From Actinoallomurus bryophytorum (GTDB lineage Bacteria; Actinomycetota; Actinomycetes; Streptosporangiales; Streptosporangiaceae): DNA of 64,000 nt. Below are positions 16,581-24,838 of the stretch, piece by piece. The stretch's first letter is position 1; the number at the start of each line of letters is the position of its first letter. The DNA lies in contig NZ_VFOZ01000001.1 in the NCBI RefSeq assembly GCF_006716425.1, positions 3,720,001 through 3,784,000 of the forward strand. Direction: 5' to 3'. The notes beneath the pieces are model-generated. The model worked only from the letters and a program-made list of their open reading frames with translations. It ran no database searches and was not told the DNA's origin. The position numbers and the translations under genes were made by a program.

Positions 16581-16838
16581 TCAGTGTCCCTCCCGGCGGC
16601 GCAGGACCTCCCTCAGCCCGGTCGTGGCGGTCACCGTCCAGAGGACGGAGACGATGCCCAGCACCACGAAGAGCACGGTGCTCGTGGTGTCGAGCCCTCC
16701 GGCGAGCAGATTCCACACGCTCGAGCCCAGGCAGATCAGGGCGCCGAACAGGCTCAGGTAACCGATCGCCAGGTTCCTCGGTGTGAAGCGGTACCACGGG
16801 TCCTTGGCCGGCCAGGTGCGATCGTTCTCGACGGACAT
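16581..16838 (-). CDS. Small two-TM membrane protein
   Basis: 85 residues. An N-terminal hydrophilic part (MSVENDRTWPAKDPWYRFTP) is followed by two transmembrane segments (about 23-42 and 49-70) and a basic tail (REVLRRREGH) that should stay inside. ATG 16838 has GGAGAGG just upstream. Family not recognised. It ends four bases from the convergent TIGR04222-like gene, and its promoter region, shared with the histidine kinase on the other strand, contains the ATATCG-N6-CGATAT palindrome. Confidence 0.65.
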   Translation of the reverse strand: MSVENDRTWPAKDPWYRFTPRNLAIGYLSLFGALICLGSSVWNLLAGGLDTTSTVLFVVLGIVSVLWTVTATTGLREVLRRREGH

Positions 16839-16862
16839 CTCGCGATCACCTCTCCAATGTGT

Positions 16863-16880
16863 ATATCGGTGAGTCGATAT
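16863..16880. promoter_or_regulatory. ATATCG-N6-CGATAT palindrome between divergent genes
   Basis: A perfect 6+6 AT-rich palindrome in otherwise GC-rich DNA, 25 nt before the small membrane gene and 120 nt before the kinase gene. Plausible dimeric-regulator operator. Confidence 0.45.
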
Positions 16881-17000
16881 TCCCCAGATGTCGCGTCTTA
16901 TCGCTTCGGCCAGGCGTTCGGTCTCCGCGCGGCGGCCTCGGCCATTCGGCCGAGGCATGATCCGCACCAGCGAAGGAGTCGCGAACCAGGGAAAAGAGGC

Positions 17001-18242
17001 ATGCTCGGTGTCATGGCCAGCACGCGTCCTGACAACGGTGCCCCCTCCGGCACAGGGGCGACGGCGACGCGCCGGGGCCCACTGATCGTCGAGATCGTGG
17101 CCCTGGTCGTGCTCACCGTCGTCGACAGCGTGCCTCTCGTCGGCGGGCGGCCCGCCCACGGTATGACCGGGGAACTGCTCACCTCGATCGTGCCCGGGTT
17201 CGGGTCGACGGCGGCCGTCCTGGCCGTGCTTCGCCGCCGTTTCGTCGCCCGGATCGGCCTGCTCAGCGGCGGCGTCATCGCCATCAGCCTGGTGAACACC
17301 GCGATCTCCAGTCTCGCGCACGACTCGGTCCACGGGACGCCCGGCCTGACCGAGACCCTGGCGATCGCCCTTCTCGTCGGTGCGGGGTGCCGCAGGCTCG
17401 ACCGGTACCCGGTGATCGGTCTGGGCGTCGCGGGCGGCGTGGCGATGACGGTGGCACCCGTGCTCCGCTACGGCGTCGGGTCGTCGATGGCGCTGCTCGC
17501 GGTGCCCGCCGCGCTGGTGTGGGGCGGGTCGCTGGCCGTCGGGTTGACCCTGCGCGACACCGACGACCGGCGGCTGGCCGCGCTCGCCGAGGCACGCACC
17601 GCCGAGCGGTTGCGGCTGGCCCGCGAGCTGCACGACTTCGTCGCGCACCACGTCACCGGCATCGTCGTACGCGCGCAGGCGGCGCGAGTGGTCGCCGACC
17701 GTCCCGGCGCCGGACCGGACGCCGACGTCTACCGCGAGATCGAGGAGGCCGGTTCCGACGCCCTCACCGCGATGCGACGGCTCGTGGGCATGTTGCGTAC
17801 CGACGCTCCCGTTCCCGCGCCGTCCGCCACCGGGATCCGTGAGGCGGTGCTGGACGCCGCGTCCGGCTACGGCAGGATCTCGACCGAGTTCCCCGACGAG
17901 CTGGACCGGCTCACGCTCGCCCCCGAGGTGATCACGATGGTTCATCGCGTGGTGCTCGAGGCCCTGACCAATGTCCGCCGGCACGCGCCGGAGGCGACGG
18001 AGGCACGGGTGACCGCGCGCGTCCAGCACGACCCGGCCGCCGACGTCCTGGTCCTGGAGATCTCCAACGACGGCGTACGCGGCGAGCCGGGAGGCGGTAC
18101 GGGCTATGGGCTGATCGGCATGACCGAGCGTGTCACCGCGCTCGGGGGTACACTCCGCGCCGGTGCGGAGTCCGGACGGCAGTGGCGGATCACCGTGCGT
18201 CTCCCGCTCGACGACGGCATCGCCACGGAGGTATCCCGATGA
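17001..18242 (+). CDS. Sensor histidine kinase, HisKA_3 (NarL-partner) type
   Basis: 413 residues. About six hydrophobic segments in residues 25-185 form the membrane sensor; the phosphoacceptor is His211 in ARELHDFVAHHVTGI, and a HATPase_c domain at the end shows the N box (NVRRHAPEA) and G boxes (NDGVRGEPGGGTGYGLIGM). It autophosphorylates and passes phosphate to the response regulator that starts inside its stop codon (ATGA overlap at 18239-18242). ATG 17001 follows AAAAGAGG; a second ATG at 17013 is possible. The signal is unknown; the membrane sensor has no large external loop. Confidence 0.9.
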   Translation: MLGVMASTRPDNGAPSGTGATATRRGPLIVEIVALVVLTVVDSVPLVGGRPAHGMTGELLTSIVPGFGSTAAVLAVLRRRFVARIGLLSGGVIAISLVNTAISSLAHDSVHGTPGLTETLAIALLVGAGCRRLDRYPVIGLGVAGGVAMTVAPVLRYGVGSSMALLAVPAALVWGGSLAVGLTLRDTDDRRLAALAEARTAERLRLARELHDFVAHHVTGIVVRAQAARVVADRPGAGPDADVYREIEEAGSDALTAMRRLVGMLRTDAPVPAPSATGIREAVLDAASGYGRISTEFPDELDRLTLAPEVITMVHRVVLEALTNVRRHAPEATEARVTARVQHDPAADVLVLEISNDGVRGEPGGGTGYGLIGMTERVTALGGTLRAGAESGRQWRITVRLPLDDGIATEVSR

Positions 18243-18886
18243 GCGTTCGCGTCCTCATCGCCGACGACCAGGCGATGGTGCGCACCGGCTTCCGGCTGAT
18301 CCTCGAGGCCGAGCCGGACATCGAGGTGGCCGGCGAGGCCGCCGACGGCGAGGCCGCGGTGAGCCAGGCACGTGAGCTGCGCCCGGACGTGACGCTCATG
18401 GACATCCGGATGCCACGTATCGACGGCATCCAGGCCACACGCCTGCTGGCCGGGCCGGACGTCCCCGAGCCGATGCGCGTCGTGGTCGTGACGACCTACG
18501 ACGAGGACGAGAACGTCTACTCGGCGCTGCGTGCGGGCGCGTGCGGGTTCCTGCTCAAGGACGCGGGACCGCGGCTCCTGGTGGAGGCCGTACGCGCCGC
18601 CGCCGACGGAGAGTCCCTGGTCTCCCCGTCGATCACCACGCGCCTGCTGGCGCGGTTCGCCCAGGCCGCCGCCACCGCCAAGGCGCCCGCCGAGCCCCTG
18701 ACCGGCCGCGAGCGTGAGGTCGTACGCGCCGTCGCGCGCGGCCTGACCAACGCGGAGATCTGCGCCGAGCTGGTCATCTCGCTGTCCACGGTCAAGACGC
18801 ATCTGAACGGCATCCAGCGCAAGCTCGGCGTGCGCAACCGTACCGAGATCGCGATCTGGGCCTGGGAGAGTCGCCTGGTGGGCTGA
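18239..18886 (+). CDS. NarL/LuxR-type response regulator
   Basis: 215 residues. Receiver domain with acidic pocket DD at 9-10, phosphoacceptor Asp55 (VTLMDIRMP), Thr in VVTTYDED and Lys in FLLKDAG; C-terminal LuxR helix-turn-helix at about 152-208 (LTGREREVVRAVARGLTNAE, VISLSTVKTHLNGI). It overlaps the kinase gene by four bases, so the pair is made together. Target genes are unknown; the adjacent RDD protein is on the other strand and only 8 nt away. Confidence 0.93.
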   Translation: MSVRVLIADDQAMVRTGFRLILEAEPDIEVAGEAADGEAAVSQARELRPDVTLMDIRMPRIDGIQATRLLAGPDVPEPMRVVVVTTYDEDENVYSALRAGACGFLLKDAGPRLLVEAVRAAADGESLVSPSITTRLLARFAQAAATAKAPAEPLTGREREVVRAVARGLTNAEICAELVISLSTVKTHLNGIQRKLGVRNRTEIAIWAWESRLVG

Positions 18887-18894
18887 GCCCGGCG

Positions 18895-19347
18895 TCAGCG
18901 GCGTACGACGAGGGTGCGGGCCACCATGTCGCCGAAGCGCTGGTGGCGTGGGGTGAACGCGATCGCCAGCGCCCCCACCAGCCCGAACAGATAGCCGTCC
19001 ACGACCATCATCAACCATCGGATCATGTAGGCCCGCAGGGCGGGCGTCTCGCCGTGCTCGGTGACGACGCGCAGCCCGACCCAGCGCATCCCCGGTGTCC
19101 CGCCGAGCCACCGGTGCGGAATCCACACCTCCATGGCCCAGCTGCCCGCGATGAGCAGGGCGAGGACCAGCCCTGCGATGCCGTATGCCGTCACGGTGCG
19201 GCCGGTGCCCCTGGGGACGAGCGCGACGACGATCAGCGAGAGCACCAGGAAGATCAGAAGCGCGACCACCAGAAGCAGGCGGTCGATGACGCAGTGGGCA
19301 TACCTGCGGAGGATCACTCCCGTCGGCTGGGACACCTGCGTAATCAT
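18895..19347 (-). CDS. RDD-family membrane protein
   Basis: 150 residues with three to four transmembrane helices. The RDD signature is present: R-Y-x-x-x-x-x-D in VILRRYAHCVIDRLLLV and the downstream GGTPGMRWVGLRVVTEHG motif, with PRHQRFGDMVARTLVV at the C-terminus. RDD proteins are implicated in ion (Na+/H+-like) transport or as membrane partners of enzymes. Convergent with the response-regulator gene and divergent from the PAP2 gene. Confidence 0.88.
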   Translation of the reverse strand: MITQVSQPTGVILRRYAHCVIDRLLLVVALLIFLVLSLIVVALVPRGTGRTVTAYGIAGLVLALLIAGSWAMEVWIPHRWLGGTPGMRWVGLRVVTEHGETPALRAYMIRWLMMVVDGYLFGLVGALAIAFTPRHQRFGDMVARTLVVRR

Positions 19348-19394
19348 GCCAGGGGTTCCGGTATGCCCGCGGACGTACGGGTAGGTGCCCGGTC

Positions 19395-20174
19395 ATGGGT
19401 AACGGATCACTCGCGCGCTGGACACACCGCCACCCGGACGGCGGGCTCGGCCTGCGGCTCGGGCTCGCCTGCCTGGCGGCGTTCATCGTCCTCGTGCCGT
19501 TCACCGCTCTCGCGGCCCTGGTGGACACCAAGTGGGGACCGCTGAGCCGCCTGGACGTGTCGAGTACGCGGCACGCGAACTCCTGGGTCCTGCACCACCG
19601 CGAGTTGATCTCGCCGCTGCGCGCCACGTCCTACATCTTCCACGCCTGGGTCTTCCGCCTGGTCGTGGTGGTGCTGGCCGGCTGGCTGCTCTACCAGGGC
19701 GCCCGGCGCCTCGCCGCCTGGGCCGTCACCACACTGGTGGCCGCGGGCCTCCTCGACGTGCTGCTCAAAGTGGCCATCGACCGCCCGAGGCCGACGCTCC
19801 CCAGCGCGATCGCCCACGCGCCCGGCGGCTCCTTTCCCTCGGGCCACGCCCTGACCGCGGTGGTGGGCACGGCGACGATCGTCCTCATCCTGCTACCCGT
19901 GCTGCACGGGTCGTGGCGCGTCGTGGCCTGGGTGGCCGCCGCGCTGATCAGCCTCCTGTCCGGCACGTGCCGGGTCCTGCTGGGCGTCCATTTCGTCAGC
20001 GACGTCCTGGCGGGCTGGATCCTGGGCGCCGCGATCGTCCTGGCCACGACCGCCGCCTTCGAGACCTGGCGCCGCGACGAGGGCCGCCGGCCGATCGACC
20101 CGGTCGTCGAGGGCACCCAGCCCGAGGCCGCCCCAGAGATCGCCGGCCATGGCGACCGAGGTCACTCCCGCTGA
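19395..20174 (+). CDS. PAP2-family membrane phosphatase
   Basis: 259 residues with about six transmembrane helices. All three PAP2 active-site motifs are visible: K-x6-RP as KVAIDRPRP, PSGH in GSFPSGHALTAV, and a form of SR-x5-H-x3-D as TCRVLLGVHFVSD. Such enzymes dephosphorylate lipid phosphates, for example undecaprenyl pyrophosphate or phosphatidate, at the outer membrane face. The C-terminal 40 residues are hydrophilic and rich in Pro/Glu. ATG 19395; nothing indicates an operon. Confidence 0.9.
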   Translation: MGNGSLARWTHRHPDGGLGLRLGLACLAAFIVLVPFTALAALVDTKWGPLSRLDVSSTRHANSWVLHHRELISPLRATSYIFHAWVFRLVVVVLAGWLLYQGARRLAAWAVTTLVAAGLLDVLLKVAIDRPRPTLPSAIAHAPGGSFPSGHALTAVVGTATIVLILLPVLHGSWRVVAWVAAALISLLSGTCRVLLGVHFVSDVLAGWILGAAIVLATTAAFETWRRDEGRRPIDPVVEGTQPEAAPEIAGHGDRGHSR

Positions 20175-20224
20175 GCGAAGGGCGCACTTCGGCGGTGGCC
20201 GAGGCGGCGGCACCCTGTCCCCCC

Positions 20225-20259
20225 GATGCCCCGTCCCGCTCGGATCAGGACGGAGCATC
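20225..20259 (-). terminator. Hairpin terminator of the CU044_5270 gene
   Basis: GATGCCCCGTCC (20225-20236) pairs with GGACGGAGCATC (20248-20259). The single C-A mismatch on + becomes a G-U pair on the - strand, so the fold suits the - strand gene ending at 20283. Confidence 0.6.
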
Positions 20260-20282
20260 GTGTCACCCTGCGGCGCGTGCTG

Positions 20283-21446
20283 TCAGAACGGCGGCTTCGC
20301 CGGATGCGTCGGCTTGTCGTCCGTCCAGCCGGAGCCGCTCGTCATGGCATAGCGCATGACGAATCCGGGCTTCTGCGAGGCGTATTCGCCGCCCGGCCGG
20401 GTCAGGACCTCCTGGTCTCCCAGGTACTTCCCGGTCTTCAGGTCGAAGAGCAGCCGTAGCTGAGAACCGTAGGGCACCTTCTCCGAGCTCCCGCGAATCA
20501 CGCCGGGAAAGTCGGTGACCAGAGCGACACCCTTCCGGCCGAGCGGGTCGGTGACCCTGCCGATCTCCCGGATCCCGGGCTGTGCTTTGAGTACCCGCAT
20601 GAGCGCCGCCTGCGACCTGGGCGTCACCGGACCACTGAGCATCGCCCGGACGAGGTTGAGCCTGTCCACCGCGGCCCATTTCGTATCCGCTGGATCTACG
20701 GCCAGGCCCCTTTTTCCGAAGAGCTTGTCCGGCTGGAACAGCAGCTTGGCCAGTTTCTCCTGGTCCGTGGGCAGCTCCTCGAGCTGTTTGACGGTCAGCC
20801 CCAGCTGGAAGCGCCCACCCGACGAGTCCGAGGTTCCGCCCAGCAACTTCGACTTCCACGTCGTCCACCGGCCGGGCGCCGAGCGCAGGGTGTCGTAGTG
20901 GTCGTCCACCCGGACCCTGAGGGTGCTCGGCGAGCCGGCTCGCCGCCAGGCGGCGGTGTCCGCGGCGGACACCGGCCGGAACCCCAGATCACGGCTGGCG
21001 CCCCCGTCGCCTTTGTTGACCTTGGCCGCGATCCAGCGAAAATCCTCGCTGCCGAAGGCGGAGATCGCGTAGTCACCGGTCTTCGCCCGCACGACGTACG
21101 TGTCCGCCATGACCTGGTCGGCGAACCAGTACTTGCCGGTCGGCAGTGCCTCCGCGTTCTGCGCCGCGAGCAGGACTCCACTGAGTGCGCGCGGCGACGG
21201 TGCGTTGTGGCCGGTCCTGGCGGGCGTGGTGCCCGGGACCACGAGCAGGGCCACCGCGGTGGCGGCCGCCGCGCCCAGCGCCACGAGCGGCAGGATCAGC
21301 CGCCCGCGCCGCCGCTGCCGGGTGGTCTCCTGCGGCTGGGTGAACGCCCGGTTCAGTTCGCTCGTGCGGGTGGACTGATCGGCCTGGCCCGTACCGGCGA
21401 GGTGGTGCGGCCTGGCCTCGGCCAGTTGCTGGATGATGTCCTTCAC
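20283..21446 (-). CDS. CU044_5270-family protein, probable ECF anti-sigma partner
   Basis: 387 residues. A short cytoplasmic N-terminus with an RQRRRGR patch, one transmembrane helix (LILPLVALGAAAATAVALLV, about residues 50-70) and a ~310-residue external domain. The CU044_5270 family is defined by this layout and almost always lies directly behind an ECF sigma gene, where it likely tethers or silences it. Start chosen at GTG 21446, whose GTGA overlaps the sigma-factor stop and which has AAGGAAATGGAG upstream; a GTG at 21452 is also in frame. A hairpin follows the stop. Confidence 0.82.
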   Translation of the reverse strand: MKDIIQQLAEARPHHLAGTGQADQSTRTSELNRAFTQPQETTRQRRRGRLILPLVALGAAAATAVALLVVPGTTPARTGHNAPSPRALSGVLLAAQNAEALPTGKYWFADQVMADTYVVRAKTGDYAISAFGSEDFRWIAAKVNKGDGGASRDLGFRPVSAADTAAWRRAGSPSTLRVRVDDHYDTLRSAPGRWTTWKSKLLGGTSDSSGGRFQLGLTVKQLEELPTDQEKLAKLLFQPDKLFGKRGLAVDPADTKWAAVDRLNLVRAMLSGPVTPRSQAALMRVLKAQPGIREIGRVTDPLGRKGVALVTDFPGVIRGSSEKVPYGSQLRLLFDLKTGKYLGDQEVLTRPGGEYASQKPGFVMRYAMTSGSGWTDDKPTHPAKPPF

Positions 21447-21979
21447 GACCACTCCATTTCCTTCGCCATGCTCTGGTGACGCGCCGGTGCGGGCGGTCCT
21501 TCGTTCACCGCCGCCGTCAGGCGCTTACGCGCCCGGTGCAGCCGGACCCCGAACGCCGCGGTGCTGCATCCGACGACGCGGGCGGCCTCCTTGGTGCTGA
21601 GCCCATGCCAGGCCACGAGCGTGAGCACCTCGCGATCGGCGTCGGACAGCCGGGTGAGGGCACGCAGCAGCGCGAGCCGGTCGACGACGCCGTCGGCGAC
21701 ATCGGATTCAGCACTCTCGGCCGAGGTACGAAGCTCGGCCGCGAGGGAGTCGCGCCGCACCTGCGCACGCGCCGAGTCCCGGATGACGTTGCGGGCGACG
21801 CCGAGCAGCCACGGCAGGGACCCGGACGGCATCTCCGCGAAACGCCGCCACGCCACCATGAAGGTCTCGCTCACGACCTCGTCCGCGGCCTGCCGGCCGA
21901 CCCGGCTGGCGGCGTACGCCCACACCCGCATCCTGTGGGCGTCGTACAGGGCGGTGAACCGTTCCTTGTCGGCATCCAC
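21443..21979 (-). CDS. ECF RNA polymerase sigma factor
   Basis: 178 residues. Sigma region 2 (RFTALYDAHRMRVWAYAASR to about residue 65, with the ADEVVSETFMVAWRR core-binding helix and WLLGVARNVIRDSARA) and region 4 (LTRLSDADREVLTLVAWHGL, STKEAARVVGCSTAAFGVRL) are complete. Start set at GTG 21979, which has GGGAGAG just upstream; the frame extends to GTG 22012. It overlaps the CU044_5270 gene by four bases, the usual sigma/anti-sigma coupling, so the sigma factor is probably released by a signal sensed outside the cell. Autoregulation is likely but no promoter could be assigned with confidence. Confidence 0.92.
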   Translation of the reverse strand: MDADKERFTALYDAHRMRVWAYAASRVGRQAADEVVSETFMVAWRRFAEMPSGSLPWLLGVARNVIRDSARAQVRRDSLAAELRTSAESAESDVADGVVDRLALLRALTRLSDADREVLTLVAWHGLSTKEAARVVGCSTAAFGVRLHRARKRLTAAVNEGPPAPARHQSMAKEMEWS

Positions 21980-22082
21980 TCGCTCTCCCGTCTTCGGGGA
22001 CAGATACACCACGAAGTGGTCGCGAGACCGCCAACGTTACATACGAGTCGGCACGAGACCGGGTGTCGAGCGGGCTAGATGG

Positions 22083-23228
22083 TCATCGCCGGGCCTGGGC
22101 CCGGTAGCGGTCGAGGACGTCCTGGCGGAGCAGGGACCCGAAGCCCGCGGCCGCGATGCGCAGGCCGAGTTCGGACTCGGTCACACCGAGCGCGGCGGCG
22201 GTGTCGGGCAGGTTCCAGTCGCAGGCGGCGAGCCGGGTCAGGAGATGTCCTCGCCGGACCTGGTTCTCCGAAAGCCGGAACGTCTTGAGGTACGCGAGAC
22301 GGCCGGCCTCGTCGGTGATGAGTTCGCCGATGTGGTTCTCGCGCTGCCGCTCGAAGGGCGGCAGGAAGCGGGACAGCCGATACCGGCCCATCTGATGGAC
22401 CTGCTGGTAGGTGTAGTCCCCCTCCAGCAGCCCGCCCGCCATGGCCCGGTCATGGAAGGCCGCCCACGCGTCCTGCTGCGACCGGGCCTGTGCGCGCAGG
22501 TCCGCGAGCGATCGCACCGAGGTGTCCGCGATCCGGGCGCGGAAGTCGGTGACCGGCATGCTGAGCATGGCGTAGTGGTGGATCAGCTCGCCGTAGAGGT
22601 CGTGGACAAGGGTGGAGTGCAACGCGCGGTAGTCGCCGGGGTGCGGCACCACGAACGCGGCGGCGAGCGCGTCCGCGGCGTAGACGAGGACACCGCACTG
22701 ACCGGGAAGGATCTCGAAGACGCGCAGAGCGTCCGCCAGGCCCCTGACCGTGGCTCCCGTGTACGCCTCTTCGACACGGGGCGAGAGCCCGTGGTCGATG
22801 GCGCGGCGTGACCACTCCTCCCACGCGATCTCGGGCCCGCCGAAGTGCAGCGCCAGGTAACCCTCCAGCGCCAGGTGCAGAGGCATGAACCGCAGCCGGT
22901 TCTTGTCGACCCGGCGAGCCATCCGGCGGTGGAACCGCAGCGACATCCGGCGGGGCGCGGGGTCGCGGGCCGCGGCGCCCGACAGCTGGGTTCCGTACGC
23001 CGCGGCCGGGGTGCCGTCACCGGTCCAGGTCGCCACGAAGCCATGAGGGATGTAGGAGGAGTACGTGGTTCGCGCGTCCAGCTCGACGATGCCGAGGTCG
23101 GCCTCGTAGAGGCGGGCGTCGAGCCGCAGGTCCTCGATCGGCTCGTCACGGACCAGCGGGACGAGCCGTACACCGCCCCATGCCTGCGCCGGGCGGGAGG
23201 AGAGCCCGTTGAGAGTCAGGGCCGTCAT
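22083..23228 (-). CDS. ARPP-like protein paired with a vWA gene
   Basis: 381 residues; ATG 23228 overlaps the stop of the vWA gene (ATGA), so the two are co-translated. The N-terminus (RPAQAWGGVRLVPLVRDEPI) has the look of the ARPP families (ADP-ribosylglycohydrolase and rhodanese-phosphatase associated proteins) described in RNA-repair and conflict gene neighbourhoods; this match is from memory and moderate. The middle is all-alpha with repeated His/Tyr/Arg (MSLRFHRRMARRVDKNRLRF), and residues about 335-370 resemble a Fis-type helix-turn-helix (LTRLAACDWNLPDTAAALGV). No catalytic motif is evident. A scaffold or regulator for the vWA protein is the simplest guess. Confidence 0.6.
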   Translation of the reverse strand: MTALTLNGLSSRPAQAWGGVRLVPLVRDEPIEDLRLDARLYEADLGIVELDARTTYSSYIPHGFVATWTGDGTPAAAYGTQLSGAAARDPAPRRMSLRFHRRMARRVDKNRLRFMPLHLALEGYLALHFGGPEIAWEEWSRRAIDHGLSPRVEEAYTGATVRGLADALRVFEILPGQCGVLVYAADALAAAFVVPHPGDYRALHSTLVHDLYGELIHHYAMLSMPVTDFRARIADTSVRSLADLRAQARSQQDAWAAFHDRAMAGGLLEGDYTYQQVHQMGRYRLSRFLPPFERQRENHIGELITDEAGRLAYLKTFRLSENQVRRGHLLTRLAACDWNLPDTAAALGVTESELGLRIAAAGFGSLLRQDVLDRYRAQARR

Positions 23229-24724
23229 CCGAGGAAGCCCTCGACGCGCCGCGCCAGGTGGGCGCGCAGTTCGGCGATCCCGGTGCGGCCCTCGGCGAAC
23301 TGGGCCAGCTCCACCAGGGCGACCAAATCCTCGGCGTCGCGGATGCCCGCGGTCGGGACGGTGGGCGCCAGCCGCCGTACGTCGAAGTCGGCGGCGTCGT
23401 AGACCGGGTTGAGATGCACGATGCCGCAACCGTGGCCGGGGTCGAGGCGGGTACGCCAGATCCGGAGCACCTCTCCCGCCAGTCCTGGCGGGGCGTTGTC
23501 CCAGCCGTCGGAGACGATGACGAGGCGCTCGGGCCCGCGTTCGAGACCGTCGAGGATGCGTTCGCCGAGCGGTGTCGCGCCGTACGGATGCACCAGCAGC
23601 GCGTCCGAACGCCCCGACGACCACAGCGGCACGTAGTCACGCGCGAGTGCCGCAAGGAGGAAATGGCAGGCGAGCGCGACCGCGAGCGGACGGCGGCGCT
23701 TGTGCCCCGAGCCGTAGGAGGAGAAGCTGTCGTCGAGGACGGCGACCACTTTTCCCCACTGCCCGGCCTGCTCGCCCGCGGTCCGGCGTGCGGCCGCGCG
23801 CAGTGCCTCGGTCAGCTCGGCCCGCTGGCGCACCCGGTCGTCCAGGGAGAGGGCGAGCACGTACGACGCCAGCCGGGTGAGCGGCATCGCGCGGAGGTCG
23901 GCCCGTACCGAATCTGCCTCCAGGCCACGCGCCGACTCCTGCAGGCGCAGCCGTTCCAGGCGGGTGAGCCGCGGCGCGATGCGCTCCAGGAACACCGCGC
24001 GCGGGACGCCATGCTTGGCGGCGAAACCCTCCGCCACCGTGTACGGCAGTTCGTACAGCGCGGCCTGCTCGTAGTGAGCCCGCCGCCAGGCCTCCAGGAT
24101 CGGCGTCGCATAGGCGGCCCGCCGATTCGGGGCGAACAGAAACGTCCCCAGTTCTCTTTCCGGCCCACCGACTCCCGCTTCCCGGCCCAGTGTGAGATGG
24201 GCGTGGCGGGCCGCGACCTTGACCGCGCTGCGGTACTTCACGGCGTCGAAGGCGAGGTCGGGGCGGGCCGCCAGCCAGTCCCGCATGATCGCTCTGGTAC
24301 GCCGGTTGTTGACCTTGGCGCGACGCAGCTCGCGGAACAATCGGTAGACCCGCGGTGGCGGCAGCAGTGCGAGGCGCCGGGCGATCAGGCGCCCCTCGGT
24401 GTGGCGCTGCGCCGGATCCGCCTCCGCCGTCGTGACCAGCAGGTTCCGGGCGATGAGGACCGCGTTGTGGTCGTTGATGTCCAGGGAGAGCGTGGCCGCG
24501 TACAGGTCGCGATAGTTGCCGAGCAGGTAGCGATGGAGGAAGTCCAGGGAGAGGCTCTGCTCGCCGGCGCTGGAGTGGAACTCCCGCTGGCCGGTCGAGG
24601 TGATCGCCGCGTTGACGAACAGCAGGACGTCTTCGGCGGCGACCAGATCGGCGCTGGTCTCGATCGGTGCCTCCCGGTTGGCGCGGATGCCGACCGGGGA
24701 ATGAGAGCACGAACTGCGAATCAT
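23225..24724 (-). CDS. Helical-repeat plus vWA protein, TROVE/Ro60-like layout
   Basis: 499 residues from ATG 24724. Residues ~25-290 are all-alpha repeats (LHRYLLGNYRDLYAATLSLD, LFRELRRAKVNNRRTRAIMR); residues ~325-490 form a von Willebrand A domain with an intact MIDAS metal site: D331-x-S333-x-S335 (VVAVLDDSFSSYGSG) and a later acidic loop VIVSDGWDN near 405. Helical repeats followed by a MIDAS-type vWA is the plan of TROVE proteins (Ro60/Rsr), which bind misfolded or Y RNAs; sequence similarity to TROVE itself is weak, so I state only a layout match. Start uncertain: no ribosome site before 24724, and the frame continues to 24829. Confidence 0.62.
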   Translation of the reverse strand: MIRSSCSHSPVGIRANREAPIETSADLVAAEDVLLFVNAAITSTGQREFHSSAGEQSLSLDFLHRYLLGNYRDLYAATLSLDINDHNAVLIARNLLVTTAEADPAQRHTEGRLIARRLALLPPPRVYRLFRELRRAKVNNRRTRAIMRDWLAARPDLAFDAVKYRSAVKVAARHAHLTLGREAGVGGPERELGTFLFAPNRRAAYATPILEAWRRAHYEQAALYELPYTVAEGFAAKHGVPRAVFLERIAPRLTRLERLRLQESARGLEADSVRADLRAMPLTRLASYVLALSLDDRVRQRAELTEALRAAARRTAGEQAGQWGKVVAVLDDSFSSYGSGHKRRRPLAVALACHFLLAALARDYVPLWSSGRSDALLVHPYGATPLGERILDGLERGPERLVIVSDGWDNAPPGLAGEVLRIWRTRLDPGHGCGIVHLNPVYDAADFDVRRLAPTVPTAGIRDAEDLVALVELAQFAEGRTGIAELRAHLARRVEGFLG

Positions 24725-24838
24725 CGCTTCAGAGGCGGGTTCCGGAAGTCGCACCGAAGTCCCGCGGTCGGCTCCCGAACGGTAACACCGACCTATCGCC
24801 TTCTTCCGCCCCTTTTCCCGTCGCCGCACACCGCAGGC

